This document shows, piece after piece, positions 1 to 11,366 of a stretch of DNA of 50,363 bases. The DNA lies in the NCBI GenBank assembly GCA_024401185.1, contig JAKSLO010000006.1, forward strand, positions 1 to 50,363, read 5' to 3'. Origin of the DNA: Bacteroidaceae bacterium. GTDB lineage: Bacteria; Bacteroidota; Bacteroidia; Bacteroidales; Bacteroidaceae. Positions within the stretch are counted from its first letter, which is position 1, and each line of letters starts with the position of its first letter. A program made the position numbers and the translations under genes. The notes under the pieces are model-generated. The model searched no databases, was not told the DNA's origin, and was given only the letters and a program-made list of their open reading frames with translations.

Positions 1-100
1 CTTAGGAAGTTAAAGGACGATACGTTTGTAAGATGCATTCAGGGAGCAAGACTTTCGTCCTTTAACTTCTTTAACTTCATTAACTTCCTAATAACTTCCA
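1..100. repeat. Intergenic inverted repeat and TTAACTTC array
   Basis: Positions 6-20 and 55-69 form a perfect 15-bp inverted repeat around a 34-nt loop. The right arm runs into a short tandem array of TTAACTTC-type units at 61-99, with unit lengths of 9, 9, 10 and 11 nt. The rest of the stretch up to 270 holds no convincing gene. A related GTTAAAGGAGTT string recurs at about 239-250 and again at the far right end of the window. The pieces look like members of one dispersed intergenic family. Function is unknown. Confidence 0.6.
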
Positions 101-270
101 TAAGGTGGAAAAGTTTAGTTACTCAGACCTCATAAGCTTTGTGTATGGGTTTATAGAGTGATGTGGATGGCTTGTATCCACTTTTTGTGCCATCTGATGG
201 TAATTCATTCAACTTTCACAGTCTTCTGTGTTAGGGGGTTAAAGGAGTTGCTTTTTGCCCCTCTTCAAGC

Positions 271-4509
<4,239 letters not shown>

Positions 4510-4523
4510 TCAATTTTTGGGGG

Positions 4524-4555
4524 TAAAGATACGAATAAGCGGGCAAAAAAACAAA
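4524..4555 (-). promoter_or_regulatory. Probable promoter of the beta-galactosidase gene
   Basis: On the minus strand TTTG (4552-4555) is followed after 20 nt by TATCTTTA (4524-4531), one base from the Bacteroidetes -7 consensus TAnnTTTG. It lies about 27 nt upstream of the chosen ATG. Confidence 0.5.
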
Positions 4556-4609
4556 TTTATCCGTTTTTTTCCTTGTTTTCTCCTTACTTTTGTCTTATGT
4601 TCGCATTAG

Positions 4610-4681
4610 GTTCACTCACAGTTCACTCACAGTTCTCCACGAATTTGTGTAGGAACACTGAGTGCACCTTGAGTGCAGCGT
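4610..4681. repeat. Two 11-bp-period intergenic tandem repeats
   Basis: GTTCACTCACA occurs at 4610-4620 and 4621-4631, followed by a degenerate third unit at 4632-4642. Further right, GAGTGCACCTT (4660-4670) and GAGTGCAGCGT (4671-4681) form another 11-nt-period pair. The right-hand pair is partly complementary to the left-hand one through the GAGTG/CACTC core, so the whole is a loose inverted arrangement. Function is unknown. Confidence 0.6.
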
Positions 4682-4842
4682 GAAGGAAAAGGGTACATGC
4701 CAGATTCCGAACTACATTGAAAACTCGGCGTCTCAGCGTCTTTGCGTTTAAATCTGAAGAAAGCAAAAATCAGCGAAGAGGGGGGCTTTTTAGACCTTGT
4801 GCCATGACAACAGACATCCGGGACGGCGATTGCCGCAGTTGC

Positions 4843-4856
4843 TTGATATAAATCAA
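4843..4856. promoter_or_regulatory. FNR/CRP-type operator, site 1 (TTGATATAAATCAA)
   Basis: The site matches the FNR consensus TTGAT-N4-ATCAA exactly. It lies upstream of the consensus promoter at 4957-4986 and is centred 62 bp from a second such site. That a Crp/Fnr-family regulator binds here is an inference. Confidence 0.55.
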
Positions 4857-4904
4857 TTTGCGGGTCGAATAATGCGCATAGAACCCTTAAAAACGGGGGT
4901 GTGA

Positions 4905-4918
4905 TTGACATAAATCAA
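4905..4918. promoter_or_regulatory. FNR/CRP-type operator, site 2 (TTGACATAAATCAA)
   Basis: This has one mismatch to TTGAT-N4-ATCAA and the same ATAA spacer as site 1. The centre is about 80 bp upstream of the predicted transcription start near 4991. The 62-bp spacing from site 1 is close to six helical turns, so two bound dimers would sit on the same face of the DNA. Confidence 0.5.
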
Positions 4919-4956
4919 GATAAACGCACATTTTTGCAGATTTCGCGCAATAATTA

Positions 4957-4986
4957 TTGCCAATACGCAAAAAGGCCGTAACTTTG
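4957..4986 (+). promoter_or_regulatory. Consensus promoter for the 4.99-5.40 kb transcript
   Basis: TTG (4957-4959, preceded by A rather than the consensus T) is followed after 19 nt by TAACTTTG (4979-4986), a full match to the -7 element TAnnTTTG. Transcription should begin near 4991 on the plus strand. Confidence 0.65.
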
Positions 4987-5076
4987 CAGTGTCAAAAAGA
5001 AACACAGAGGTGTTCTTCACAGAGAATTCAATTAGGTAATGATATAAAGATACATACACAGAAACAGAATGCTACA

Positions 5077-5154
5077 ATGGACGTAGCGAATAGGTGTTGG
5101 TTGATTAAAGGTAGAAAGATTAAGATAATCAAAAAATCGACGCAGATTCAATAA
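5077..5154 (+). CDS. Possible 25-aa basic peptide inside the candidate RNA
   Basis: An ATG-initiated 25-codon frame begins MDVANRCWLIKGRK and ends in TAA. The product is rich in Lys and Ile with no acidic tail. It starts about 85 nt after the predicted transcription start. No Shine-Dalgarno is visible, which is uninformative in Bacteroidetes. It could be a real small protein, a regulatory leader peptide, or chance. Only conservation of the frame in relatives would decide. Confidence 0.25.
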   Translation: MDVANRCWLIKGRKIKIIKKSTQIQ

Positions 5155-5360
5155 GGTGTTAGAATAAGGTTAAAGATTAGATATATTAGTTTTGGATTAA
5201 GGTTAGTTTGGTATCAGTTTTGTTCAAGGTAAAGGTTAATTACTTATAGAGAAAAAGCATACGTTGAAATAAAGCAAAGCTGATAAAAGAAAAAGAATTA
5301 GTTAGGTTAGTTAGTTTTAAGGTTAAGATTGATTTGTAAGATTCAAATTAAATTGCTGTT

Positions 5361-5400
5361 AAGAGCGTTCTTTTGGGAAAAAGGATGCTCTTGTTGTTTT
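5361..5400 (+). terminator. Intrinsic terminator of the candidate RNA
   Basis: AAGAGC (5361-5366) pairs with GCTCTT (5387-5392). An inner stem of TTCTTTT against AAAAGGA extends it, and a T-rich tract follows. This is the strongest terminator-like hairpin in the 4.5-5.6 kb gap. Confidence 0.75.
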
Positions 5401-5415
5401 TAAGCCTCCCTACCC

Positions 5416-5458
5416 CCGGCTTTTGACTTCAGCCAAAATGCAGGGAATAAGAGTAATG
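5416..5458 (+). repeat. Dispersed 43-nt intergenic repeat, copy 1
   Basis: The 43-nt core begins CCGGCTTTTGACTTC and ends in GAGTAATG. It recurs in inverse orientation at 44916-44958 with 41 of 43 bases identical. Similarity extends weakly on both sides. Copy 1 is followed by a small palindrome (CAAGCT...AGCTTG, from about 5468). It carries no open frame and overlaps no gene. Confidence 0.75.
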
Positions 5459-5541
5459 CTGAAATAACAAGCTTATTATAGCTTGCCACCAGCGATAGCG
5501 GACATAAACCATGCATAGTTCCAAAAAAAGGAACCTCTTTG

Positions 5542-5573
5542 TTTGCTTATTCATCATCTATTTCGTACCTTTG
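5542..5573 (+). promoter_or_regulatory. leuS promoter
   Basis: TTTG (5542-5545; another TTTG at 5538-5541) is separated by 20 nt from TACCTTTG (5566-5573). The leuS ATG lies 25 nt downstream, giving a short A-rich leader. Confidence 0.75.
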
Positions 5574-5598
5574 TACCCAAAATAAAAATAAATAAGGT

Positions 5599-8496
5599 AT
5601 GAAAGAGTACAATTTTAGAGAAATTGAGCAGAAATGGCACCAGAACTGGGTGGCCAACAAGACTTATAAAGTGACTGAGGATGAGAGCCGTAAGAAGTTC
5701 TACGTCCTCAATATGTTTCCCTATCCCAGCGGTGCTGGTTTGCATGTGGGCCACCCTCTTGGCTATATTGCCAGCGACATCTATGCACGCTTCAAGCGTC
5801 TGCAAGGCTACAACGTGCTGAACCCCATGGGCTATGATGCCTACGGTTTGCCCGCAGAGCAGTATGCCATCCAAACGGGTCAGCATCCCGAGGTGACCAC
5901 CTTTGCCAACATCGACCGCTATCGTGAGCAGTTGGATAAGATAGGCTTCTGCTTTGACTGGGATCGCGAGGTGCGCACCTGTGCACTCGGCTACTACCAT
6001 TGGACTCAGTGGGCTTTCCAGAAGATGTTTCAGTCATGTTTCAGCCTCACCCCCCTTACCCCCTCTCCCAAAGGCGAGGGGGAGATGCTAGGCGGAAAAG
6101 CACGTCCTATTGCTGACTTGGTAGCATACTTCGAACAAAATGGTACCGAAGGACTTGAACAGTATGGCGTTGCTTGCAGCGAGGAGTTGAACTTTACCGC
6201 TGAGGAGTGGAAGGCTATGGACGAGAAGCAGAAGAGCGACGTGCTGATGAACTACCGCATAGCCTTCCTGGGTGAGACGATGGTGAACTGGTGCCCTCAG
6301 CTGGGTACTGTGCTTGCCAACGATGAGGTGGTGGATGGCGTCAGCGTTCGTGGCGGTTTCCCCGTAGAGCAGAAGAAGATGCGCCAATGGTGCCTTCGCG
6401 TAAGTGCCTACGCTCAGCGTCTGCTTGACGGATTGAACACCATACAATGGAGCGACTCCATCAAGGAGACCCAGAAGAACTGGATTGGCAGAAGCGAGGG
6501 TACCGAGGTGCTGATCAAGACTACCGAGGGTGCAGAGTTTACCATCTTTACCACCCGTGCAGATACTATGTTTGGCGTGACTTTCTTCGTGCTGGCTCCC
6601 GAGAGCGAGTTGGTTGAGCAGGTGACTACCGCCGACCAGAAGGCTGAGGTGGAGAAGTACCTGAGCTATGTGAAGAGCCGTACCGAGCGTGAGCGTATGA
6701 TTGACCATACCGTGACGGGTGTGTTTAGTGGTGCTTACGGTATCAACCCCATCACCGGCGACAAGTGTCCCATCTATATTGCAGAATACGTTTTGGCTGG
6801 CTATGGTACCGGCGCTATCATGGCCGTACCTGCTCACGATAGTCGTGACTATGCCTTCGCCAAGCATTTCGACTTGCCCATCGTGCCTCTGGTTGAGGGT
6901 GCCGATGTGAGCGAGGAGAGCTACGATGCCAAGGAGGGTATTGTGACCAATAGTCCTGCCGAGGGTAAGGTGGCTGTCGAATACGATGGCGAGAGCCTCT
7001 GCCTGAACGGCAAGACCATCAAGGAGGCCATTGCTGAGACCAAGCGCTTCGTGAAGGCTCATAACCTGGGTCGTGTGAAGGTGAACTACCGTCTGCGTGA
7101 CGCCATCTTCAGCCGTCAGCGCTACTGGGGTGAGCCCTTCCCCGTATATTACAAGAATGGCATTCCCACGATGATTCCCGAGGAGTGTCTGCCCATCGAA
7201 CTCCCTGCTGTGGAGAAGTTCCTTCCCACCGAGACAGGTGAGCCCCCATTGGGCAATGCCACCAAGTGGGCTTGGGATGAGGCTAACAAGAAGATTGTGG
7301 ATAATGCCCTCATCGACAACAAGACCGTGTTCCCCATCGAACTCTATACCATGCCTGGTTTTGCTGGTTCAAGCGCTTACTACCTGCGCTATATGGACCC
7401 CCAGAACAACGAGGCGCTCATCAGCGAGAAGTGTGCCGACTACTGGCAGAATGTTGACCTCTACGTGGGCGGTTCGGAGCATGCTACCGGTCACTTGATC
7501 TATTCGCGTTTCTGGAACAAGTTCCTCGTTGACCTGGGTGTCAGCAAGAAGGAAGAGCCTTTCCAGAAGCTTGTGAACCAGGGTATGATTCAGGGCCGTT
7601 CCAACTTTGTGTACCGCATCAAGGATACCAATACCTTCGTCTCTCTGGGTCTTAAGGATCAGTATGATACCACTCCCATCCATGTTGATGTGAACATCGT
7701 GAAGAACGATGTGCTCGATACTGATGCCTTCAAGGCTTGGCGTCCTGAGTATGCTACCGCCGAGTTTGTCCTGGAAGATGGCAAGTACGTTTGCGGTTGG
7801 GCTATCGAGAAGATGTCGAAGTCAATGTTCAACGTGGTGAACCCCGACATGATTGTAGAGAACTATGGTGCCGACACCCTTCGTCTGTACGAAATGTTCC
7901 TCGGTCCTGTAGAGCAGTCAAAGCCCTGGGACACCAATGGTATTGACGGTTGCTTCCGCTTCCTGAAGAAGTTCTGGGCGTTGTACTGGGGTAAGGATGA
8001 CCAGTTGCAGGTGACCGACAGCGAGCCTACAGCCGACAACATGAAGACCTTGCACAAGCTCATCAAGAAGGTTAGTGCCGACATCGAGGCATTCTCATAC
8101 AATACTTCTATCCCTGCCTTCATGGTAGCCACCAGCGAGTTGGCTCAGCAGAAGTGTACCAGCAAGAAGGTACTCGAACCTCTGGCTGTACTTATTGCTC
8201 CTTTCGCTCCCCATATTGCAGAAGAACTCTGGGAGGCAATGGGTCACACCACCAGCGTGTGCGATGCCCAGTGGCCCGAGTTGGATGAGAAGTATCTGGT
8301 AGAGAGTACCGTCAAGGTGGGTGTACAGTTCTGTGGTAAGGTGCGCTTCACCATGGAGTTTGCCGCCGACGCTACCTCGCAGCAGATGATTGACCAGGTA
8401 ATGGCTGCAGAAGAGAGCCAGCGCTACCTTCAGGACAAGCAGGTGGTGAAGACCATCGCTGTGCCCGGTCGTATCGTCAACATCGTTGTGAAGTAA
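5599..8496 (+). CDS. leuS: Leucyl-tRNA synthetase with a repeat-derived insertion
   Basis: A class I aminoacyl-tRNA synthetase that charges tRNA-Leu with leucine in the cytoplasm. The HIGH-type motif HVGH is at residues 49-52, and the KMSKS loop (KMSKS exactly) is at 738-742. The CP1 editing domain lies between them and an anticodon-binding helical domain follows. At 965 aa it is slightly longer than I expect for the family. Residues about 149-163 ([13 protein letters not shown] and flanks) do not look like LeuS sequence. They are encoded by a C/G-rich palindrome at 6059-6082 and sit just before the normal ARPI segment that leads into the editing domain. The frame is intact, so the enzyme is presumably functional. 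The start is set by the promoter 25 nt upstream and by the usual [14 protein letters not shown]-terminus. Confidence 0.97.
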   Translation: MKEYNFREIEQKWHQNWVANKTYKVTEDESRKKFYVLNMFPYPSGAGLHVGHPLGYIASDIYARFKRLQGYNVLNPMGYDAYGLPAEQYAIQTGQHPEVTTFANIDRYREQLDKIGFCFDWDREVRTCALGYYHWTQWAFQKMFQSCFSLTPLTPSPKGEGEMLGGKARPIADLVAYFEQNGTEGLEQYGVACSEELNFTAEEWKAMDEKQKSDVLMNYRIAFLGETMVNWCPQLGTVLANDEVVDGVSVRGGFPVEQKKMRQWCLRVSAYAQRLLDGLNTIQWSDSIKETQKNWIGRSEGTEVLIKTTEGAEFTIFTTRADTMFGVTFFVLAPESELVEQVTTADQKAEVEKYLSYVKSRTERERMIDHTVTGVFSGAYGINPITGDKCPIYIAEYVLAGYGTGAIMAVPAHDSRDYAFAKHFDLPIVPLVEGADVSEESYDAKEGIVTNSPAEGKVAVEYDGESLCLNGKTIKEAIAETKRFVKAHNLGRVKVNYRLRDAIFSRQRYWGEPFPVYYKNGIPTMIPEECLPIELPAVEKFLPTETGEPPLGNATKWAWDEANKKIVDNALIDNKTVFPIELYTMPGFAGSSAYYLRYMDPQNNEALISEKCADYWQNVDLYVGGSEHATGHLIYSRFWNKFLVDLGVSKKEEPFQKLVNQGMIQGRSNFVYRIKDTNTFVSLGLKDQYDTTPIHVDVNIVKNDVLDTDAFKAWRPEYATAEFVLEDGKYVCGWAIEKMSKSMFNVVNPDMIVENYGADTLRLYEMFLGPVEQSKPWDTNGIDGCFRFLKKFWALYWGKDDQLQVTDSEPTADNMKTLHKLIKKVSADIEAFSYNTSIPAFMVATSELAQQKCTSKKVLEPLAVLIAPFAPHIAEELWEAMGHTTSVCDAQWPELDEKYLVESTVKVGVQFCGKVRFTMEFAADATSQQMIDQVMAAEESQRYLQDKQVVKTIAVPGRIVNIVVK
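6046..6084. repeat. GC-rich palindromic element absorbed into leuS
   Basis: CCCCCTCTCC (6059-6068) faces GGCGAGGGGG (6073-6082) across a CAAA loop, with nine of ten positions pairing. It encodes [12 protein letters not shown] in the leuS frame. Similar C-run/G-run palindromes lie at 10594-10646, 10704-10738 and 41031-41060. Confidence 0.75.
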
Positions 8497-8497
8497 G

Positions 8498-8527
8498 TTG
8501 ATGAATTGAGAACGGCAATTCAATCAA
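8498..8527 (+). terminator. Weak hairpin after leuS
   Basis: TTGATGAATTG (8498-8508) can pair with CAATTCAATCAA (8516-8527), with one bulged base. It directly follows the leuS stop but lacks a clear T tract, so termination is uncertain. Confidence 0.3.
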
Positions 8528-8650
8528 TTCGGGCAATTTCATTAGGGTGAGAAATATGCTTTATTTGAATTGCTTTCGTTGTTTGAATTGTCGTTCAAAA
8601 TGAATCATCTTGCCCAAAAGACACGTAGTACATTGAAAAACACAAGGATT

Positions 8651-9550
8651 ATGGGAAATACTGTCTTTACCAAACAGAATGTGTGGACCTTTTTAAAGGA
8701 CTTTTTCTCCATAAACTTAGGTATGGCGGTTTATGCTTTTGGGTGGGCCGTCTTCCTGCTTCCTTATAAGATACCTACTGGAGGCATGGCCGGTTTAGCG
8801 GCTATCTTCCAGTATGCTTCGGGATTCCCAATGCAGTATAGCATCCTGATGGCCAATGCCTTTCTGCTGATGGTGGCATGGTGGCAGTTGGGACCTAAGT
8901 TTGCATTAAAGACGGCCTATGCTGTGGTGGCCATGTCGTTCTACTTGCAACTGGGTCAGGACGTGATGACCGATGATAATGGTATGCTGCTCAAGGTGCT
9001 CGACGAGGGACAGGACTCCATGGCTTGCATCCTCGGAGCCATCTTCAATGGTCTGGGCATCGGATTGGTGTTCCTGGCAGGTGGAAGCACGGGTGGTTGG
9101 GATATCGTGGCAGCCTTGGTCAACAAGTACCGCAACATCTCGCTCGGTCGTGTGATGCTCTACCTTGACTTCTTCGTCATAGCATTGTGCTGGCCTTTGT
9201 TCCACGAATGGAGAATGGTGGTTTTCGGTTACGTTACGCTGTTCATCTACACCTTCTCGTTCGATATGCTGCTCAACAGTTCGCGCCAGGATGTGCAGTT
9301 TACCATCTATAGTGTGGAGCATGAGAAGCTATGTGCTGAGATCAACAGGCAGACGGGGCACACCATGACCTTGATGATGGGTGAGGGTGGATATACGCAC
9401 AATGGCATGAAGGTGATTGTGGTTGTAGTGCATAAGCGCGAAACCGTCAAGGTGCTTCGTCTGATACATGCCATCGACCCTGCAGCCTTTGTTACACAAC
9501 ATCGAGTGGAGGGTGCCTACGGATTGGGCTTCAATGCCATTAAACCTTAA
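8651..9550 (+). CDS. YitT family membrane protein (first of two)
   Basis: A YitT-type integral membrane protein of about 299 aa. It has several hydrophobic helices in the first 200 residues and a soluble C-terminal DUF2179 domain (TIYSVEHEKLCAEI through GYTHNGMKVIVVVVHKRE). The conserved features LLPYKIPTGGMAG and LAGGSTGGWDIVA are present. The substrate of the family is not established. The ATG at 8651 was chosen because MGNTVFTKQNVWTF precedes the first membrane segment directly; in-frame starts at 8600 and 8570 would add an unlikely extension. The next gene is a paralogue with the same architecture, separated by 143 nt, which suggests an old tandem duplication. Confidence 0.85.
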   Translation: MGNTVFTKQNVWTFLKDFFSINLGMAVYAFGWAVFLLPYKIPTGGMAGLAAIFQYASGFPMQYSILMANAFLLMVAWWQLGPKFALKTAYAVVAMSFYLQLGQDVMTDDNGMLLKVLDEGQDSMACILGAIFNGLGIGLVFLAGGSTGGWDIVAALVNKYRNISLGRVMLYLDFFVIALCWPLFHEWRMVVFGYVTLFIYTFSFDMLLNSSRQDVQFTIYSVEHEKLCAEINRQTGHTMTLMMGEGGYTHNGMKVIVVVVHKRETVKVLRLIHAIDPAAFVTQHRVEGAYGLGFNAIKP

Positions 9551-9693
9551 GCCTCGTCGTCAGCAAATAAAAAGTTATCATAAAAAGTTCACATCACAAA
9601 GTGTACCAACTTAATTTTTTATCATCACTTAATAACCAACCCATAAAAAAGTCAATCTTTCATTCGGGGAATAAAAGAAAATAATCGTAGAGT

Positions 9694-10575
9694 ATGAACA
9701 AGAAAGATATTGCAGGAATAATTCGCGACTACACGTTTATGTTGGTCGGCATAGCCTTTTTTACTATAGGCTATACTTGCTTTATGCTTCCTTACGAGAT
9801 TACGAGTGGTGGCATGGGTGGTGTGGCAGCGCTCATCTTCTATGCAACAGGTTTTCCTGCCCAGTATGGCTACTTCATCATCAACCTGATACTGCTTAGC
9901 GTGGCTTTCTGGATAATGGGGTGGCGCTATACGGCCCGTACATTGGTGGCTAACGTCATCATTTCGTTTGGTATCGGCTTGTGCCAGGATTTGATAACAC
10001 AACCTGATGGCACGCTCTCAAAATTGGTTGGCGATGAGATGTTTATGGCTTGCGTTCTGGCAGGATGCTTTGAAGGGGTGGGATTGGCACTTGTCTTCCA
10101 ATCAGGAGGCAGTACGGGAGGCTCCGACATCATAGCATCGTGCATCAACAAGTATCGCGACATGCAGTTGGGACGCATCATGCTTTTCATCGACCTCATC
10201 ATAGTGGGATGTGGGTACTTTGTGGTTCACGATGTTGAGAAGATGTTGGTAGGTTACATCGCCATGTTTATCTCAATGACTGTACTTGACTATGTGCTCA
10301 ATTCTGCCAATCAGAGTGTACAGTTTACTATCATCAGTTCCCAATACAGCGAGATAGCCGACTCGGTAAACCGCCATTTGGATCGTGGTGTGACGGTGCT
10401 CAATGGTTCTGGATGGTATAGCAAGGAGGAACGACAGGTGCTCCTCATCCTGGCCAAGAAGCGAGAAAAGCGTCGTATCATGCAACTCATCCGTTACAAG
10501 GATCCCTCAGCCTTTGTCTCGGTAAGTAATGTGGAAGGCGTGTTTGGTGAGGGATTTGACAGAATAAAGAATTAA
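9694..10575 (+). CDS. YitT family membrane protein (second of two)
   Basis: A 293-aa paralogue of the gene just upstream. It has the same membrane region (FMLPYEITSGGMGG, FQSGGSTGGSDIIAS) and a C-terminal DUF2179 domain (TIISSQYSEIADSVN, then SKEERQVLLILAKKRE). The two differ widely in sequence, so the duplication is not recent. The 143-nt spacer is A/T-rich and holds no promoter I can defend, so co-transcription is possible. The transported molecule or role is unknown for the family. Confidence 0.87.
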   Translation: MNKKDIAGIIRDYTFMLVGIAFFTIGYTCFMLPYEITSGGMGGVAALIFYATGFPAQYGYFIINLILLSVAFWIMGWRYTARTLVANVIISFGIGLCQDLITQPDGTLSKLVGDEMFMACVLAGCFEGVGLALVFQSGGSTGGSDIIASCINKYRDMQLGRIMLFIDLIIVGCGYFVVHDVEKMLVGYIAMFISMTVLDYVLNSANQSVQFTIISSQYSEIADSVNRHLDRGVTVLNGSGWYSKEERQVLLILAKKREKRRIMQLIRYKDPSAFVSVSNVEGVFGEGFDRIKN

Positions 10576-10593
10576 GGAAAAAATACCTTTCCT

Positions 10594-10646
10594 TCAACCC
10601 CTTTCTTCCAGGACGAGGAGTAATAAGGGAGAAGAGGTGAGGTTCA
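10594..10646. repeat. Degenerate GC-rich palindromic element
   Basis: AACCCCTTTCTTCC is followed after about 20 nt by GGGAGAAGAGGTGAGGTT, its imperfect reverse complement. It lies between the second yitT gene and rdgB, only about 60 nt before another such element inside rdgB. Confidence 0.5.
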
Positions 10647-10674
10647 ATAAATATTATTGATGAATAATTAAGAT

Positions 10675-11340
10675 ATGAAAGATAATAATCAGCATAATGT
10701 AGCTACTCCCCTTCCTAAAAAGGAGGGGCAAGGGGGAGCGTCTTCCTCTCTCATCATGGCCACTAACAATGAACATAAGCTGCGCGAGATTCGTCAGATA
10801 CTGGGTGACCGCTATGAAGTGAAGGGCTTGAAGGAAATTGGTTGCTTTGAGGATATACCCGAGACAAGCAACACGCTTGAGGGGAATGCCTTGCAGAAGG
10901 CAAAATACGTGTATGAACACTTTGGATTAGATTGTTTTGCCGACGATACTGGGTTGGAGGTGGATGCACTTGATGGTGCTCCAGGCATCTATACCGCACG
11001 CTTTGGCGCCATGAATGGTTATGGCGACAGCCATGACTCGGACGCCAACATAGCATGTCTGATTGATAAATTGAAGGATGCACCTTCAAGAACGGCACGT
11101 TTTCGTACCGTTATTGCACTTATTCAAGGAGGTGAGGAACATCTCTTTGAAGGTATCGTCGAGGGTGAGATATTACCTAAGCGTTGCGGTACAGACGGCT
11201 TTGGTTACGACCCTATCTTTGCACCCACCGAGGCAGGCATGAGCTTTGCTGAGATGGGGCCTGCTGAGAAGAATCGCATCAGTCATCGTGGACGTGCTAC
11301 GCAGAAACTGGTAGAGTTCTTGTCAACCAGTAATTCATAA
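10675..11340 (+). CDS. rdgB: RdgB/HAM1 non-canonical purine NTP pyrophosphatase with repeat-derived N-terminus
   Basis: A house-cleaning enzyme that hydrolyses dITP, ITP and XTP to monophosphates, keeping hypoxanthine and xanthine out of DNA and RNA. Family motifs are clear: ATNNEHKLREI near the start, FADDTGLEVDALDGAPGIYTAR, and C-terminal GTDGFGYDPIF, AEKNRISHRG. At 221 aa it is about 25 longer than usual. The excess is at the N-terminus (TPLPKKEGQGGASSS), encoded by a palindromic repeat at 10704-10738. The in-frame ATG at 10756 would remove the extension. It would also cut the first beta-strand (LIMATNN matches the family's IVFATNN), so I keep 10675. Confidence 0.93.
   Translation: MKDNNQHNVATPLPKKEGQGGASSSLIMATNNEHKLREIRQILGDRYEVKGLKEIGCFEDIPETSNTLEGNALQKAKYVYEHFGLDCFADDTGLEVDALDGAPGIYTARFGAMNGYGDSHDSDANIACLIDKLKDAPSRTARFRTVIALIQGGEEHLFEGIVEGEILPKRCGTDGFGYDPIFAPTEAGMSFAEMGPAEKNRISHRGRATQKLVEFLSTSNS
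10704..10738. repeat. GC-rich palindromic element at the 5' end of rdgB
   Basis: CTCCCCTTCCT, an A-rich loop, then AGGAGGGGCAAGGGGGAG. It is translated as TPLPKKEGQGG in the rdgB frame and belongs to the same family as the insert in leuS. Confidence 0.7.
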
Positions 11341-11366
11341 CCCGTAATTCTCATACAGGCAGATTT

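Larger units (their letters stand above)
4991..5400 (+). ncRNA. Candidate cytosine-poor small RNA or long leader
   Basis: This roughly 400-nt stretch lies between a consensus promoter and a strong intrinsic terminator, and no gene of normal size fits. Near the 5' end AACAC-AGAG-GTGTT can fold into a small hairpin. The rest, especially 5157-5340, is very poor in C on the plus strand (about seven C in 185 nt). It is full of GGTTA, TTAGG and AAGGTTA variants, so the RNA would be largely unstructured. The only start-to-stop frame of note is 25 codons at 5077-5154. Two FNR-type sites lie upstream. The transcript would end before the leuS promoter, so it is probably not a leuS leader. I do not recognise a known RNA family. 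Confidence 0.45.

Noticed and set aside
4721-4751. GGCGTCTCAGCGTCTTTGCG string as a possible CRISPR-like or regulatory repeat
   Set aside because: Only one short cluster with no regular spacers. It looks like a common decayed intergenic repeat, and there is no cas gene.
6088-7062. 324-codon open frame on the minus strand opposite leuS
   Set aside because: It is antisense to well-conserved LeuS sequence and has a His/Leu-rich composition typical of a mirrored coding frame. It has no promoter or family.
5599-8496. Frameshift or sequencing error as the cause of the odd LeuS segment
   Set aside because: The frame is continuous on both sides, and the odd segment coincides exactly with a palindromic repeat seen elsewhere, so insertion explains it better.
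8497-8650. Riboswitch or leader upstream of the yitT pair
   Set aside because: The interval is short with only a weak AATTG hairpin. I see no conserved aptamer-like core.
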